This document shows, piece after piece, positions 24,431 through 36,192 of a stretch of 64,000 nucleotides of DNA; the first letter of the stretch is position 1; the number at the start of each line of letters is the position of its first letter. The position numbers were made by a program, and so were the translations under genes. The stretch covers positions 124,001-188,000 of the forward strand of contig SADC01001181.1 in the NCBI GenBank assembly GCA_004194705.1, written 5' to 3'. The notes below the pieces were generated by a model. It was not told the origin of the DNA and ran no database searches. It saw only the letters and a program-made list of their open reading frames with translations. The DNA comes from Ditylenchus dipsaci. Lineage: Eukaryota; Nematoda; Chromadorea; Rhabditida; Anguinidae.

Positions 24431-27400
24431 TTGTAGCAGCAGCTTCATCAGCAGGCCCTAATGCGTATACTGGCCAGCAGCAGAATGTAATGTTCAGGAA
24501 GCGAATGTGCTTTCAGTGCCATCAACCTTTTCAGTGCACCAAAGGCTTCTGCTATGGAGATTTTTGTGTTAAATCATTAGGTTAGTAAATTTTGGCAGTC
24601 ACAGGGTATATCACTAAATAAATTATTTTAAAAGTATGATTACCCAAAAGCCTCTTCCCTTCCCATTTTTATGTATTTTACGGGCATAGACATACTTACG
24701 AGATGAATTCAAGCAAGACTCGGGGTAGTTAATAACCGAATAGGTACCCAAGACCCTTGATTAAATATGCATTAAGAGATTTTTTTCCCAGATCCAGCAG
24801 CCGAAAACAGTAGAGCACCTCAGTATAAGATGGTTAACCTTTCACTTGTTAGGAAACTAAAAGAAAAACTCGACTTTAGAATTCCTTTTCAAAAATGGGA
24901 TTTTTATGTGACAAAGTGACTCAAAACACGGTTTTACCCATATATTGTAGGAAACTTAAAAAAAACGGTACTTATTTAGATCAGGCCACACATTTCATTT
25001 TTTATGAAAAGTGACCTTAAATCACTTCCTAAACTACTTTTTTCAGTTGACACGATGAAAGAAACATACCTGAATGCTTTTTGCTTAAAAAATTTCAAAG
25101 TTTCACAAAAAAAAATTCTTCGACTCTCTTAAGTATGATTATCTTTTCGAAGTACTAAAGTTCATATATTGGTGATTTTTTTTCAAATTTTTCTTTTTAC
25201 AAAGAAGCGAAAAATGTTTCTTTGTGCATTTATGATCAACATTCTTGCTTGTATTTAAGTTTGTACGCGTACTCTGACTCTTTAGGCTAAGGGCTTGAAG
25301 ATGCGCATGCATACATACTTTTGAATAAAATCACTGAAAAGTGACGTAATATGAATAGACAAAGCTTCTTTGTGGACAAAAAGACTTTTTGGGGGTAAAA
25401 ATTAGCTAGGTCAAAGAGACTTTCCACAAAAAAGCTTTTTTCGTATGAATGTATAAATCAATGCACAACAGCATGAAAAAACTATGTACACCAGATTTTG
25501 TTCATGCATTAGGCTTCACAGATAGAAAACATGTCTAAAATATATTACTTTATCTTTATTTGACTGAAAAACGCTCAAATTCATGCAAAGATACCTTTAA
25601 AAGACCATCTATTTTAGAAGGGATGGTAGGTTATTTCGTTCAATAAAACTGAAATTTTCAAGCAAAAAGCATTCAGGTATGTTTCTTTCATCGTGTCAAC
25701 TGAAAAAAAGTAGTTTAGGAAGTGATTTAAGGTCACTTTTCATAAAAAATGAAAGGTGTGGCCTGATCTAAATAAGTACCAAAAATTAGACGCTACTATG
25801 ATATACCCCCAATAATTTTTCAAGTAGCCCAAAAACCATATTTTTTTTGAAAGATGCTGCAATTAATACGGGTTGTCCCTCAGCCTAATCCCTAGGGCCC
25901 GATGCCGAAGCCTAAGGGATAAGCCTAATTCCTAGGCCTAAAAATTATTGGGGGGGGGGTTGTTGTATCATAGTAGCGCCAAAAATTAATTGCGCGAGTA
26001 TAATTTACCATAAAATCGTGCTGAAAACCCCCCTTCCCCAGTCAAATCAGCACCCCCGAAAATGGATGCAGGACGTTTGATCGCCAGAAATTTGATCGCC
26101 ACATTTTTGTTCGCTCACCAAATTGATCGCCAGTGTATTAAGGCTAGTTTTCTAATCTTAATTTTCATAAATTTTTTAAAGTTTTGCCACCAAATTGTAG
26201 TTCTGAATGTCAGCTACATTTTGGCCTTAAACTTCTAGAAAAACTGAAAAAATTTATTAGGTTGATGCATGATTATTTACGGTTTTATTAAAGCTCTCGT
26301 TAGAGCCTTTTTTTACAATCAGAAAAATCTGCACGACAACTCATTAGAAAGCCTTACACAAGGGCTACAAAATGTGTGGTCAACCAAGTTTTTATGTTAT
26401 GTTACGATGACAAAGTATAGGAAAGGAGTTCAGCCATTATTTTAGTCTTTTACACGATAATATGCACGATAATAGTGATGAAATGTTTTATTGAGTTTCA
26501 AGCGTGGTGACATCATTTAATCACAACTTTGTAGCACAGTTCAAGCGCTACAAATCCCATGTTACCGAATTTTATTTGAAGATTTGAGTATTGAGATATA
26601 GCCTTTTGGAAAAAATCCATTTTTTGAAAAAATGACCAAAATCCGAAAAAAATCATAGAACTTGGATTTTGGTTATTTTTTCAAAAAATGGATTTTTTCC
26701 AAAAGGCTATATCTCAATACTCAAATCTTCAAATAAAATTCGGTAACATGGGATTTGTAGCGCTTGAACTGTGCTACAAAGTTGTGATTAAATGATGTCA
26801 CCACGCTTGAAACTCAATAAAACATTTCATCACTATTATCGTGCATATTATCGTGTAAAAGACTAAAATAATGGCTGAACTCCTTTCCTATACTTTGTCA
26901 TCGTAAACATAACATAAAAACTTGGTTGACCACACATTTTGTAGCCCTTGTGTAAGGCTTTCTAATGAGTTGTCGTGCAGATTTTTCTGATTGTAAAAAA
27001 GGCTCTAACGAGAGCTTTAATAAAACCGTAAATAATCATGCATCAACCTAATAGATATGAACTTGAAAAAGCGCTTACTTGGTGTTAAAAAGAACGTGTC
27101 GGATCTAAATTTTCCATTTTTTTCTAAAAGTTTAAGTGCCAAAATGTAGCTGACATTCAGGGCTATAATTTGGTGCCAAAACTTTTAAAAATTTATAAAC
27201 ATTAAGATCAGAAAACTAGCCTTAATACGCTGGGGATCAATTTTGTGAGCTATCAAATTTGTGGCGATCAATTTTGTGGTTGATCAAATTTCTATCGATC
27301 AAACGTCCTGCACCCCCGAAAATTCGAACTTTCATTGGCGTTTTTTTCATTGACCATTTTGGGGTGAGATTCTAAGTGATCAAAGTTATATACATGAATA

Positions 27401-28910
27401 TTTTCAAATTCGATCTCTAACTCAAACTCGAAGTACGTGAACACCTTCGAGTTCAATTGGCTAAAATAGATTGTGCCCTCCTTTCTGCGGATTTTACCTT
27501 CCTTTTTACGGATTTCACCTTCTTTTTTCGGCGACCGGACAAATTCAGATTTTATCTGAATTGGTCGTCCGGACATAAATTTTTGTTAGCCCACTTTTTG
27601 ACTACGCATCGATCTTATTTTTTCAGGATCAGTGAAGCTAGCCGAGAGGAACTGATCCTGAAAAAACAGCTCGATGCGTAGTCAAAAATAGGGCTACGGG
27701 CGACAAAATCAGATAAAATCTGAATTTGTCCGGTCGCCTTTTTTCGCCTATTGAGTAAAATGCGTATTTCACCCTCATTTTGCGGATTTAACCCTCCCTT
27801 TTTCGAAATTCACCCTCATTTTGTTGTCTTCAACCTGCTTTGATGATTTTGCACCTTTTTTTTGTTGTCTATACCCTTATTATTGCTTATCATCGTTTAG
27901 TAGATCTTACCTTATGCTCACTTCTACACTGTTATCATATACATGAATACTAAAGAGAGAAAAATATTAGTGCTGCGCATTTGTGTTTTTGCGATGTTGC
28001 GATGCGATGTTTTTGGGTCCGAGGACTTGCGATGCGATTTTGCGATGTTTCAAAACTTTGCAATGCGATGTTGCGATGCGATGTTTAAGGCAAAATTTCG
28101 TGCGATGTTGCGATGTTTGCGATGCGATATATCGCATCGCACGCAGCACTAAAAAATATCAATAGTCAGTAACAGAACACACTTTATTGTAAGCCTGGAA
28201 ATAAAACTAACAAGTTCAAAACCTTCCCAGTCTGTTCTCGAGTGGTTTTTTTCGTTCCTCACTTCTTAACAGGCCGCGAAAGAAGGGTCAAGATAACGAA
28301 AGAAGGGCAAAGTTGATAAAAAGAGGGTGAAATCCGCCAAAGGAGGATATAGGCTGCAAAAAGGAAGGTGACACTAATCATAGCCTTTCAAGTTCGAGTT
28401 CGGATTTGTGACTACATGAACACCCTTGATCTGAACTCGAAGTACGTGAACAAGCCATCAATCAAATCATTGGTATAAAACATTTTCAAAAAATTGCCTC
28501 AGTCCTACAAGCTGATTTGACTAAGGGGGGACGCATCGGAGGTCTCAGGTTCAATTTAGCCAAAAATTATTATTTATTTTTTCCAAGTGGCTGAAAAATA
28601 TGTTAGCAAAGGTTGCGAGAACAGGAGTTCTACTAACACTGTCTACTCTTCCCGTTCCGCTTCCACAAAAACAAATGGCAATGACGGTAGTCCTTTCTAT
28701 TCTTCTTCTAGTCTTCGTGGAGAAATGGATCCAACTGGCTGTTACCAGGTGGCTTTCCACCAATTTTAAAAAATTAACAAAAAAGTTTAGATGGATGTGT
28801 TCGGAGTACCAAACACTATTTGCTACTGTAGTGATATGGACTTTTGTAATGGAAAAAAGACTTTAACAATTTCTCTACTTGTAAATTTTCGACGTTGGCA
28901 ATTGTACTAG
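24431..28910 (+). CDS. Secreted three-finger (Ly6/ET-module-like) protein
   Basis: Three exons join exactly in phase: 24431-24580, 28588-28748 and 28791-28910, the last intron being 42 bases and the first 4,007 bases. Exon 1 has a cysteine cluster CFQCHQPFQCTKGFCYGDFC. Exon 2 opens with VAEKYVSKGCENRSS and closes with MDPTGCYQ. Exon 3 has ICYCSDMDFCNG, the CxC..D.CN ending of three-finger proteins, then LTISLLVNFRRWQLY and a stop. The pattern (two Cys pairs, a YVSKGC strand, final CxCxxxxxCN) is that of short secreted nematode three-finger proteins; roles of these are mostly unknown. The signal peptide must lie in an upstream exon ending in phase 1, which I did not find. The short tail is only weakly hydrophobic, so a GPI anchor is doubtful. 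Confidence 0.75.
24960..25795. repeat. Inverted repeat in intron 1 of the three-finger gene
   Basis: CGGTACTTATTTAGATCAGG..GTCACTTTTCATAAAAAATG arms of about 130 bases at 24965-25095 and 25660-25790 are inverted copies; the interior of 560 bases is AT-rich. Confidence 0.75.
26065..27315. mobile_element. Inverted TTTGATCGCC arrays enclosing a near-perfect 0.8 kb palindrome
   Basis: Short arrays TTTGATCGCCAGAAATT (26065-26135) and GGCGATCAATTTTGT (27225-27315) are inverted. Between them 26265-26640 and 26665-27050 are inverted copies differing by only a few bases over about 380 bases, separated by a short spacer near 26650. Outside them, 26200-26260 and 27110-27180 are again inverted but more diverged. 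No coding. Confidence 0.85.
27535..27725. repeat. Palindrome GGCGACCGGACAAATTC
   Basis: GGCGACCGGACAAATTCAGA and its complement bound a hairpin with the arm CTACGCATCGA..TTTTTTCAGGATCAG. A related palindrome (CGTATCGAGCTGATTTTTTTC) lies at 47370-47520. Around it, 27480-28370, are scattered words such as TTTTTCGGATTTCACCCTC that form a loose array. Confidence 0.7.
27965..28150. repeat. GCGATGTTGCGATGCGATG array with short terminal inverted repeats
   Basis: About 160 bases made of TTGCGAT and GCGATG units, bounded by TAGTGCTGCGCA and CGCACGCAGCACTA as inverted ends. Frames are open on both strands because of the repeat, not because of coding. Confidence 0.75.
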
Positions 28911-29384
28911 TTATGTTTGTATGATAAAATAAAATCTCTATTACTTTGCCTCAAATAATTACAAAAATTTGATGTAGAGAAGAATTAAATTAAATTTTTT
29001 TACAACCCTCCTCCCCAAATCAACTTTTTTTAAGGTGTTCCTAAACACCTAATATCGACTCAAAATCACCCCACAAGCTCAAAAAGCACATTATTTTTAA
29101 GTTATGGTGTATAAAAAGTGCAGTTTCGAGACCACTTAAAAATACCCCTTTTGATAATTTTTAACGGAATTTAAGGCTGAAAAGGGGCCAATTTTGGGCA
29201 CTTATTGGGTTGGGGGGGGGGGGTGGGTTTTCACTTATTTAAAAATAGTGTTTAAACGACTCCTAAGTAATTTTCATATGCTTAAAACGATAAAAATGTT
29301 ATTTTCTGACATTTTTCCACACAAAAATAGATTTTTACAGGAACATTTTTTTGACTAAAATTCGACTTTTTGAAGGACGAGGAT

Positions 29385-30335
29385 TGAATGTGCAACCTTT
29401 TGTTGAAATGTGCCACCTTTTGGCTAACTTGTGCCACTCTTCAGCTAAAAAGTGCCACCTTATCTACTGTATTCTACACTAGGGTTGGCCTACCTAGCTG
29501 CCTGCCCCCCTCCCCCCCGCTTTTTGACCAAATTTTCCTTATATCATATATATATCTTATATATATTATATATCTTTACATTTAGTTAATGCAGGGCTTC
29601 GAATGAAAAATTTCAAAAAAAGGACATTTAGGTAAAAAAAAAGAACATTTTGGCTGTTTTTGAAGTAAAAGGGTCATTTTATCCAGTGCTTTTTGCCATT
29701 TTGAAGTGAAAAAAAAGATTTTGACTAAAGTTTTAAAAATAAAAAAAGATTTGGGGTGCCAAAAAAAGGACAAATCTTTTTAAAAAGGACAATTCGAAGC
29801 CCTGAGCTAATGTCAACCTCTATAAGCAGCAAACATTGAGTGTAGGATGTAAATAAGTGCCTGAAAAGTCATTTTCCTTGCAATCGCTCAGGAAATAAGA
29901 CCAGAAAGACATCTTGAAGACTGAGAAAAATATACTTGAAGCTATCGCCAGTGTCGCCAGCGGCCACGGCCAACAGCTCGTGAATTGGAAATAGGGGGAA
30001 TGGAGGGTATATTTTATCCCACTGCTTTGGATCCGCAGGGAAATGCCTTAACCAATAGGAAGAAATTTGTAGACATCACTTGCGTCGAAGAAGCAAAACC
30101 AGTCGCTATTTGTCGCAACTTAAATTGTCGCAAGCTACTCCTGCCCTAAAAACGCAAAATATGCCAAAATATGCTGGAAAAAACACCGTAAAAAGCCTTT
30201 CGCTCTCTTTCCTTGCTTCGCTTTCCTGCAATAGGCACATCCGTAATTTCTTGTGGATAGAAACCCTTCTCGTCAGATTACCCACATTTGAACAAAAGGT
30301 GGCACTCTTCAGCCAAAGGTGCACTTTTCAGATTT
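29385..30335. mobile_element. Element with inverted TGTGCCACCTTTTG arrays
   Basis: AATGTGCCACCTTTTGGCTAAC units at 29385-29460 are answered by AAAAGGTGGCACTCTTCAGCC at 30280-30335. The interior contains a dispersed TTCGAAGCCCTG segment and the unidentified exon at 29961. Confidence 0.6.
29961..30148 (+). CDS. Unidentified exon inside an array-bounded element
   Basis: After a TCGCCAG acceptor a frame runs to a stop at 30148 (62 codons). The first two thirds look strongly coding: RPRPTARELEIGGMEGIFYP, TALDPQGNALTNRKKFVDI and TCVEEAKPVAI; a GT within the last part may be the real donor. The stretch is locally GC-rich for the window. I do not recognise the family. It lies between the inverted arrays at 29385 and 30335, so it may be captured cargo. 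Confidence 0.45.
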
Positions 30336-31145
30336 ATCCCTTTTTGAATTGGTCCCCCAAGGCAATCCAACCTGAAAAGGTACCGGGATACCACAAAAAG
30401 ATGGAATTTGAACATAGTTTTGTTGACTGGGGCCTACCGCATAAAAAAACTTTGGTATGCATACATTTTTATGCATCCAGAGTCACTTCCGAGCGATTTG
30501 TGTCTAAGGTATGTGGGTGTGCGCATCTCAACTCCAAGTCCCAAGCCCCCAAAAGGGCGCAGGGGGCTTGAGAGTTAGAGATGCGCGCACTCACTTACCT
30601 CAGACATGATTCCGAGCAAGACTCTTAATAAAAAATGCATAAAGAGACTCTTTTTGCCCAGCTCCAGTGACCAAAACGGGGTAGAATACCTTAATACAAG
30701 GTAATTTGCCTTGGTCCCCCAAGGCAAAAGGTCAAAAAAAATTTCAAAAATACTATTTTTTGTGTGGAAAAATGTTAGAAAATAACTTTTTTTTATCGTT
30801 TTAAGCATATAAAAATTACTTAAGAGTCGTTTAAACACTATTTTTAAATAAGTGAAAAACCCGCACCACCTCCCCCCCCCCCCCAATAAGTTCCAATTTT
30901 GTGCCAAAAAGAAGACGTTGAACATAGTTTTGTTAATTGGGGCCTTTCGCATAAATAAACTCTGGTACGCATGCTTTTTCATGCATCCAGAGTCACTTTC
31001 GAAGGAGCCTTGGTGGGTTAGAGATACGCGCACTCACTTACCCTAGACATGATTTCGATCAAGAATCTTGATAAAAAAATTACAATTTTATCATTTATTT
31101 CGACAAACTTGAAAGTGGAATTATAATATTATAGATCCTGTAAAA

Positions 31146-32914
31146 TTACATCAATGAGCACTGAGAAGAGCTGGCGGATTCTTTTTTAGCAGACAGTTGC
31201 CCCGCTTTTTCTTTAATGTTTAATTTGCCAGCGGAACTCTGGACGTTTTGCAATACTTTTGTAGGAATTGGCTGATCTTGTATTTCTTCGGATATAGATA
31301 TCATTGAACCAGTGCTAGAAGGACGCATTTGTTGTCTTTGACGTGCCCTAAGCTTTGCTATTGAAATAGATTGGTTTGCCTGTAGAGGGGTTATACACGA
31401 AAACAAAGTAGGGATCTGTAAAAGACGAGCATGAAGACATTGCTCCAAAAAGTTTTACTTTTTGAATTTCCGTTTTTATATTTTTGTACTCTTTTTATCT
31501 TCTACGCAGTCAAAATTTTTTGGCAAAATTAGCGAACAATCTTTAAAACATGAAAATCATGCAGATTTGGTGTTTAAAATATGCCTTGGTCTCCTGTTGA
31601 TCTTTCTTAAAATTTTCAAATTTTTACAAGATTTTTTCTCAAACAGTTTCCTTGAAATGCATTTTGGTACCAGTACCGACCTTTTCTTCTCACTACTGGT
31701 CAAATAAAATGTTCTGGAAATGCGTGTGTCAATAATAAACCTCATCTACGAATTCGATTATTAATCCGTCATGAATTTGTTAATTATCGTAGAAAAATAT
31801 AAAAATATAAATTTTGTAAAATTTTAAAGAAATTCAACGGAGTCATACGTCATAAAAAAATTTTATATGATGAAAATACTTTTTAAAAAACTTCAAAAAA
31901 TCCTCGAAAATTATCGATACTTTTTAAAAAAGTGGAATTTTTAACAAAAAAAAAGGATCATTAATGCCAGTTCAAACGGACAGTATCCAAAGTTCACCCC
32001 TCCTCATAGAGTATGAGCTCTCTAAGCCTAAAAATGGTTAGAGAACTCTACTCTTTGGGGATGGTGCACTTGGGGCATTATCAAGCAAAAAACAACAGAT
32101 GTGACCAAGGCTTTTTTTAGATCAATACTTGCTTTAGAACCTTGAGAATCTTTTAAGCTAAGGTCCCTTTGTTTAAAAATCTAACACAGACCTTAGAAGC
32201 CAGTTCTGAAGCAGCTACTTCCATTAAATTTGTATTGAGCAGACGGGCGAGACGTTCACCCTGATTTTTAGCCATTTTGTCTTTTGAGATTTTATCAGGA
32301 GTGCCACTAGAAATATTATTTTTGAGCGAAATAAGCTTGAAAGACACCTAAAAAGTACTAATTTTCGGTAAAAAAATATTAAGTTCTCTAATTTTACATT
32401 GGTACAAACTGGCAATACGCTGGGCTGGCTGAAAAATTCTAGTAAGCGGCGGAACGAAATCACATCTCCTGCAGAATATATAAGCACGGTTTGTCTGATT
32501 GTTGGATAGACTGTAGGATGTCAGTTTGCTGTTGTGGCTTAATCGACGGCGACTTCTGCAAATATATTTTTTGAAACTATTTGCAAAAAAGGTTATAAAA
32601 ACGTATAAAACTTACTAGACTACTGGCTTCAGGCAATTCAGCTAGCTCCACATTGTCAATGTTAGATACAAAAGCCTGGCTGATCTAAATTATTTATGGC
32701 TAAACTGAGCTATACTTGAAAATTCTAAATTTTGCTTTGTGAAATCTGAAAACCATTCCGAATTTTGTTTTCCAACATATTGGTTGGTAGTTATGGGACA
32801 CCTTTGGTTGAGTTGCCCACACACATAACTGATTTGTAATCTGCTCGAAAGTGACTATGGATGCATAGAAAAAATCAGGCATACCTAAGTCTCTATAGAA
32901 GTATAATATATGAT
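31146..32914 (-). CDS. Ras-like domain with lost GTP-binding motifs and CaaX tail
   Basis: Five exons: 32914-32802, 32684-32616, 32555-32398, 32347-32192 and 31415-31146, all in matching phase except for one missing base inside the third. The fold order follows a small GTPase: a helix and switch I part (HILYFYRDLGMPDFFYA), a G3-like strand (QLCVWATQPK in place of WDTAGQE), a strand and helix (LIYSAGDVISFRRLLEFF), a position for G4 without NKxD (VLPVCTN), then GERLARLLNTNLMEVAASE, where G5 SAK is replaced. The tail ends SQCSLM, a CaaX box predicted to be farnesylated. Loss of G3, G4 and G5 residues suggests a pseudo-GTPase. The P-loop strand may lie at the end of the RING exon series upstream (see 33766-36175). 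The frame break is near 32490 (CC then GTG). Confidence 0.62.
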
Positions 32915-33139
32915 CTGGAACAGGAGGAAATGAACTTTCTTATGCATATTTCATTTTTGTCTAATATATCGTGCAAATAACTGATTTGGTGTTATTTTCG
33001 GACTATGTAATATAGGTTTTGTAGCTCTTGATCTGCGCTACATCGTAGCGCTAAAACATTTTTGGTGAAAAATTTGAAAATTTACTATTTATTAATTTTC
33101 AAGGGGTGATTTCCACATTCCGGTGTAAATTATCATTAT

Positions 33140-33605
33140 AAAAAGGTGTCATTTTGAGTTTAAGGCCTCAAACACAATGAGGAGTCTGTTTGCGGATGCT
33201 AAATCAGATTTGTCGCACGGAAATGGCCATAACTTTTTTTTCAAAAAAAAATTATTCTGTTATTACCATGTTGTAGCTAAGACTTAGGGCTACCAGATGA
33301 GCTTTTTATAAAGTAGATGTCCTTAAAAAAATTGAGATAAAAATGTAAGACTCCGCTCAAGACTCCTGACTCAAATTCTGGTCAGGAGTCTTGGGCGGAG
33401 TCTCACATTTTTATCTTAATTTTTTGAAGGACATCTACTTTATAAAAAGCTCATCTGGTAGCCCTAAATCTTAGATACAACATGGTAATAACAGAATAAT
33501 TTTTGAAAATTTGAAAAAAAGTTATGGCCGTTTCTATGCGACAAATCTGATTCAGCATCCGCAAACAGACTCCTCATTGTGTTTGAGGCCTAACAGCTTC
33601 TAAAG
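33140..33605. repeat. Palindrome GGCCTCAAACACAATGAGGA
   Basis: Arms of about 200 bases meet near 33370, with the inner hairpin GACTCCGCTCAAGACTCCTG. A diverged copy with the same end words lies at 40480-40925. It sits between the RING exons and the Ras-like exons. Confidence 0.8.
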
Positions 33606-33765
33606 ACAATAAAACATTTTTTTGGTGTCAAATAAAACGAGAGACATAGTGCTTTCCAATGGGCTATTAAGGGTATCACTGGAAATAAAAGTTTAAAGAG
33701 ATATGGGCGTTTCAAAGCTTCCCGAAATAAAGGTCTACCCTGTAAATAAACAAATAGTGATTTAC

Positions 33766-36192
33766 AATGTGCTTGAGATCATCGCCGTTGACAGTCGAGA
33801 GCACATAAACTTGGAGATTGTGTAGCATATCATTTTTATGCCTTCGCTGCATACTGTCATGCTGAGTAGGTGAAGTCAGGCTTCTATAGCCAGAGGAAAC
33901 AGATGAGCAAGCATTGTAAACTTCCATTGGACGACTAGATTCTTCTAGTGGCTGGTCCAAATCGTCTCCAGCATCACTTCTTCTGGATTCATTTTTGTCA
34001 AAAACTAAAACGTGAAAAACAAATTCCTTTGATTATTTTTCAATTTTCAAAATGTTCACATGTACTAAAACTAGACTGGGAACACTCATTGGAAGAAGAG
34101 CCTATCTTCTGTTTCAATCTATTAAAACTACGCCGCAAATTTGACACCCTCTGGAACTTGACAGAAGATTTGTTCGACTGACCATCATCTGAGTTGGTAA
34201 ATAGCTGTGTTGTTTGCTGAGAATACCTCCTTCCATCCATTGCTGAATGATCAGCGGAAGCGGATACTTTATGCTCAAATTTCGGCTGTCTGAAGTCTAA
34301 TGGCTTTGGTCGTCGCTGACTGGCACGAATGCTCTCTTGCTGAATCGTTTTTGCCTGCAATAATTTTATTTTCAAATTTAATTTACCGTATTTCCTCTAA
34401 TTAGGCTTCCCCTCGAATTAGCCGGTCCCTCGACTCTAAGGACGTATATCTCAGCCCGGAGTATATATATTACAAGGCTGTTCATTGCGTTTCTGAACCT
34501 CTACGAGCTCTGCCGATTCCGCTTTTCCAATTTTGGATTTTTTATCTACAAAGCTTGAGATGGACCTCGAATGTTTCAGATTTTGGGGGATTTGAAAAAT
34601 AAGCCTGCAGGCCGGTCAATTAGAGGAAATACGGTAGCTCAGAACTGAAAAATTGGCACCTCCTTGTTTGTACTACCCATTCGAAAAGTGCGCATTAATG
34701 GCTGAGTAACAGATCTCTGGAAAGCTGATGGTTTGTTAGTTTGGCGCTGCATGCTTTGGTATTGCAGCAGCATCTGTGAGTAAAATTATTCGTTTTTTTA
34801 TAGATATAAGAATTTAAAAATATATTTTCTACCTCAGATAAAGTAATATTGTGAATAGGCTCTAACGTAACTACTCTGCAAACTGGACAATTGGTGCATC
34901 TTCGAAGCCATTTTTCAACACATTTTAGACAGAAAGAGTGCCCACAGCTCAAAATCATCGGCTGGAAGTATTCAATGATAAATTATAAATGAAAAAATAG
35001 AAAGAATTCAAAAAATATATTGAGAAAAGCTTTATATGTAGGCCTTTTGTATGTGGAGTAGGTTTTAAAAATTATATGTAGGGTAGATATGCATGGTAGG
35101 GGCTGAATATGTGTTCGGTTGGCTCCCGAAAAAATATGCCTTGGTCACGCTTGTTGTTATTTTCGCAAATTTTTTTGGCTAGTTGATTTATTCTGTTCAG
35201 CCCTCATACCCTTTTCCAGATTTTGAAATAATCGGACTAGCAAAACACTTTTGGACTATTGAAACGCGTTTGGACTACTATTTTGTCTATTGGTATACTG
35301 AAATACCTTTAGACTTATAAACTTCCGCTGGACTGCTAAAACGGAATAAACCTAAAAAATTTTGGTAGAAAAATATTACAAAATTTTTCCCTTGGTCCGC
35401 GAAGCTGATTTCTTCCTAGGCTCGGAAGCCGGTCGAATACATATAGAGTCTAGAATAGTTTTTTTTCAAACTTTTCAAAATAAAGAACTTTTAGTCTATA
35501 TAAGTACAAAGTTGTTGTTCTCAGGATTGTCAACTCGAATATTCGATTTTGAACATTATTCGAAAATATTCGACTTTTTTCGAATATCGACTAGAATATT
35601 CGATAATTTCAAATATCATGTTATTATCTTTCTCTAGGTTTTGTTTTTTTTTGTCAAAAAATGATAGTTTATCCAGTGTTTACGAATTTCGAGCACCGAA
35701 AATATGGATTTTGACGTGAGGATTTTTACGTTAAATTTAGAAATTAAAAAGATTTGGGTTGCCAGTTGAATTACAATTTTTTTGACTAAAGTACAAATAC
35801 CTAATGTCTCTATAAAATACTCAGAAACAGTTGAAACTTTTGGTTGAAAAACCCAACATTTTATTTTCTGTATGATTTATAAAAACCAGTCGGATAGAAA
35901 CTAGAAATGCTCTAAATATTTACCTCTACAAAAATATTTTTGCACAAGAAACAGGTGAGCTCAATCGGTTTGCTCTTGCCAGAAGATATACTGCTAGCTG
36001 AAGTAAAAGAAGCTGAAGCTGAGCTGGAAATAGAAGACCCGTCACAATTTTCATTCCTTTGATTATTCACAGAAAGTCGACTACTTGAAGAGACAGAAGA
36101 TGGTGGTGGTGGATAGTTGAAGACTCTGGGCTTGGCACGCGCATAATTACTACTGGACTCACTATTCACATTCATCACCAGCTTTGTTTTGA
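33766..36192 (-). CDS. RING-finger protein, exons 1-5
   Basis: Five exons join in phase: 36192-35924, 34961-34833, 34773-34660, 34357-34066 and 34004-33766. A C3HC4 RING is split across exons 1 and 2: CFLC at the end of exon 1, then SCGHSFCLKC and NCPVC in exon 2, so all eight zinc ligands are present and an E3 ubiquitin-ligase role is likely. Exon 1 has an N-terminal serine-rich and PPPP region; ATG at 36175 follows an ATTTCAG acceptor by 17 bases, so the acceptor may take a spliced leader. Exons 3-5 encode a basic, serine-rich linker. Exon 5 ends NLQVYVLSTVNGDDLKHI, which resembles a degenerate Ras P-loop strand, and the next exons on this strand are Ras-like with a CaaX tail. A join is plausible, but the exon 5/6 phase does not match. 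Confidence 0.75.
34384..34638. mobile_element. TACCGTATTTCCTCTAAT MITE in a RING-gene intron
   Basis: The ends TTACCGTATTTCCTCTAATT and AATTAGAGGAAATACGGTA are inverted, with a non-palindromic core that shares TATCTCAGC and TGCCGATTCCGCTTTT words with the copies at 56944 and 41355. Confidence 0.85.
35220..35345. repeat. Short TTTGGACTATTGAAAC array
   Basis: Five to six degenerate copies of a 20-22 base unit (GGACTAxxAAAACxxTTT). No inverted partner was found nearby. It is in the intron between RING exons 1 and 2. Confidence 0.5.

Noticed and set aside
28600..28866. Hydrophobic 88-residue frame over the three-finger exon
   Set aside because: It is the shifted frame of exon 2; the frame with exact splice phases and Cys pattern is preferred.
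30080..31046. Several 60-160 residue frames on both strands
   Set aside because: Overlapping dispersed repeats; no splice-consistent continuation and no protein-like motif. The segment recurs at 54600-54880.
31462..31745. Phe/Leu-rich frame on the plus strand
   Set aside because: AT-rich downstream sequence of the Ras-like gene; composition explained by T/A bias.
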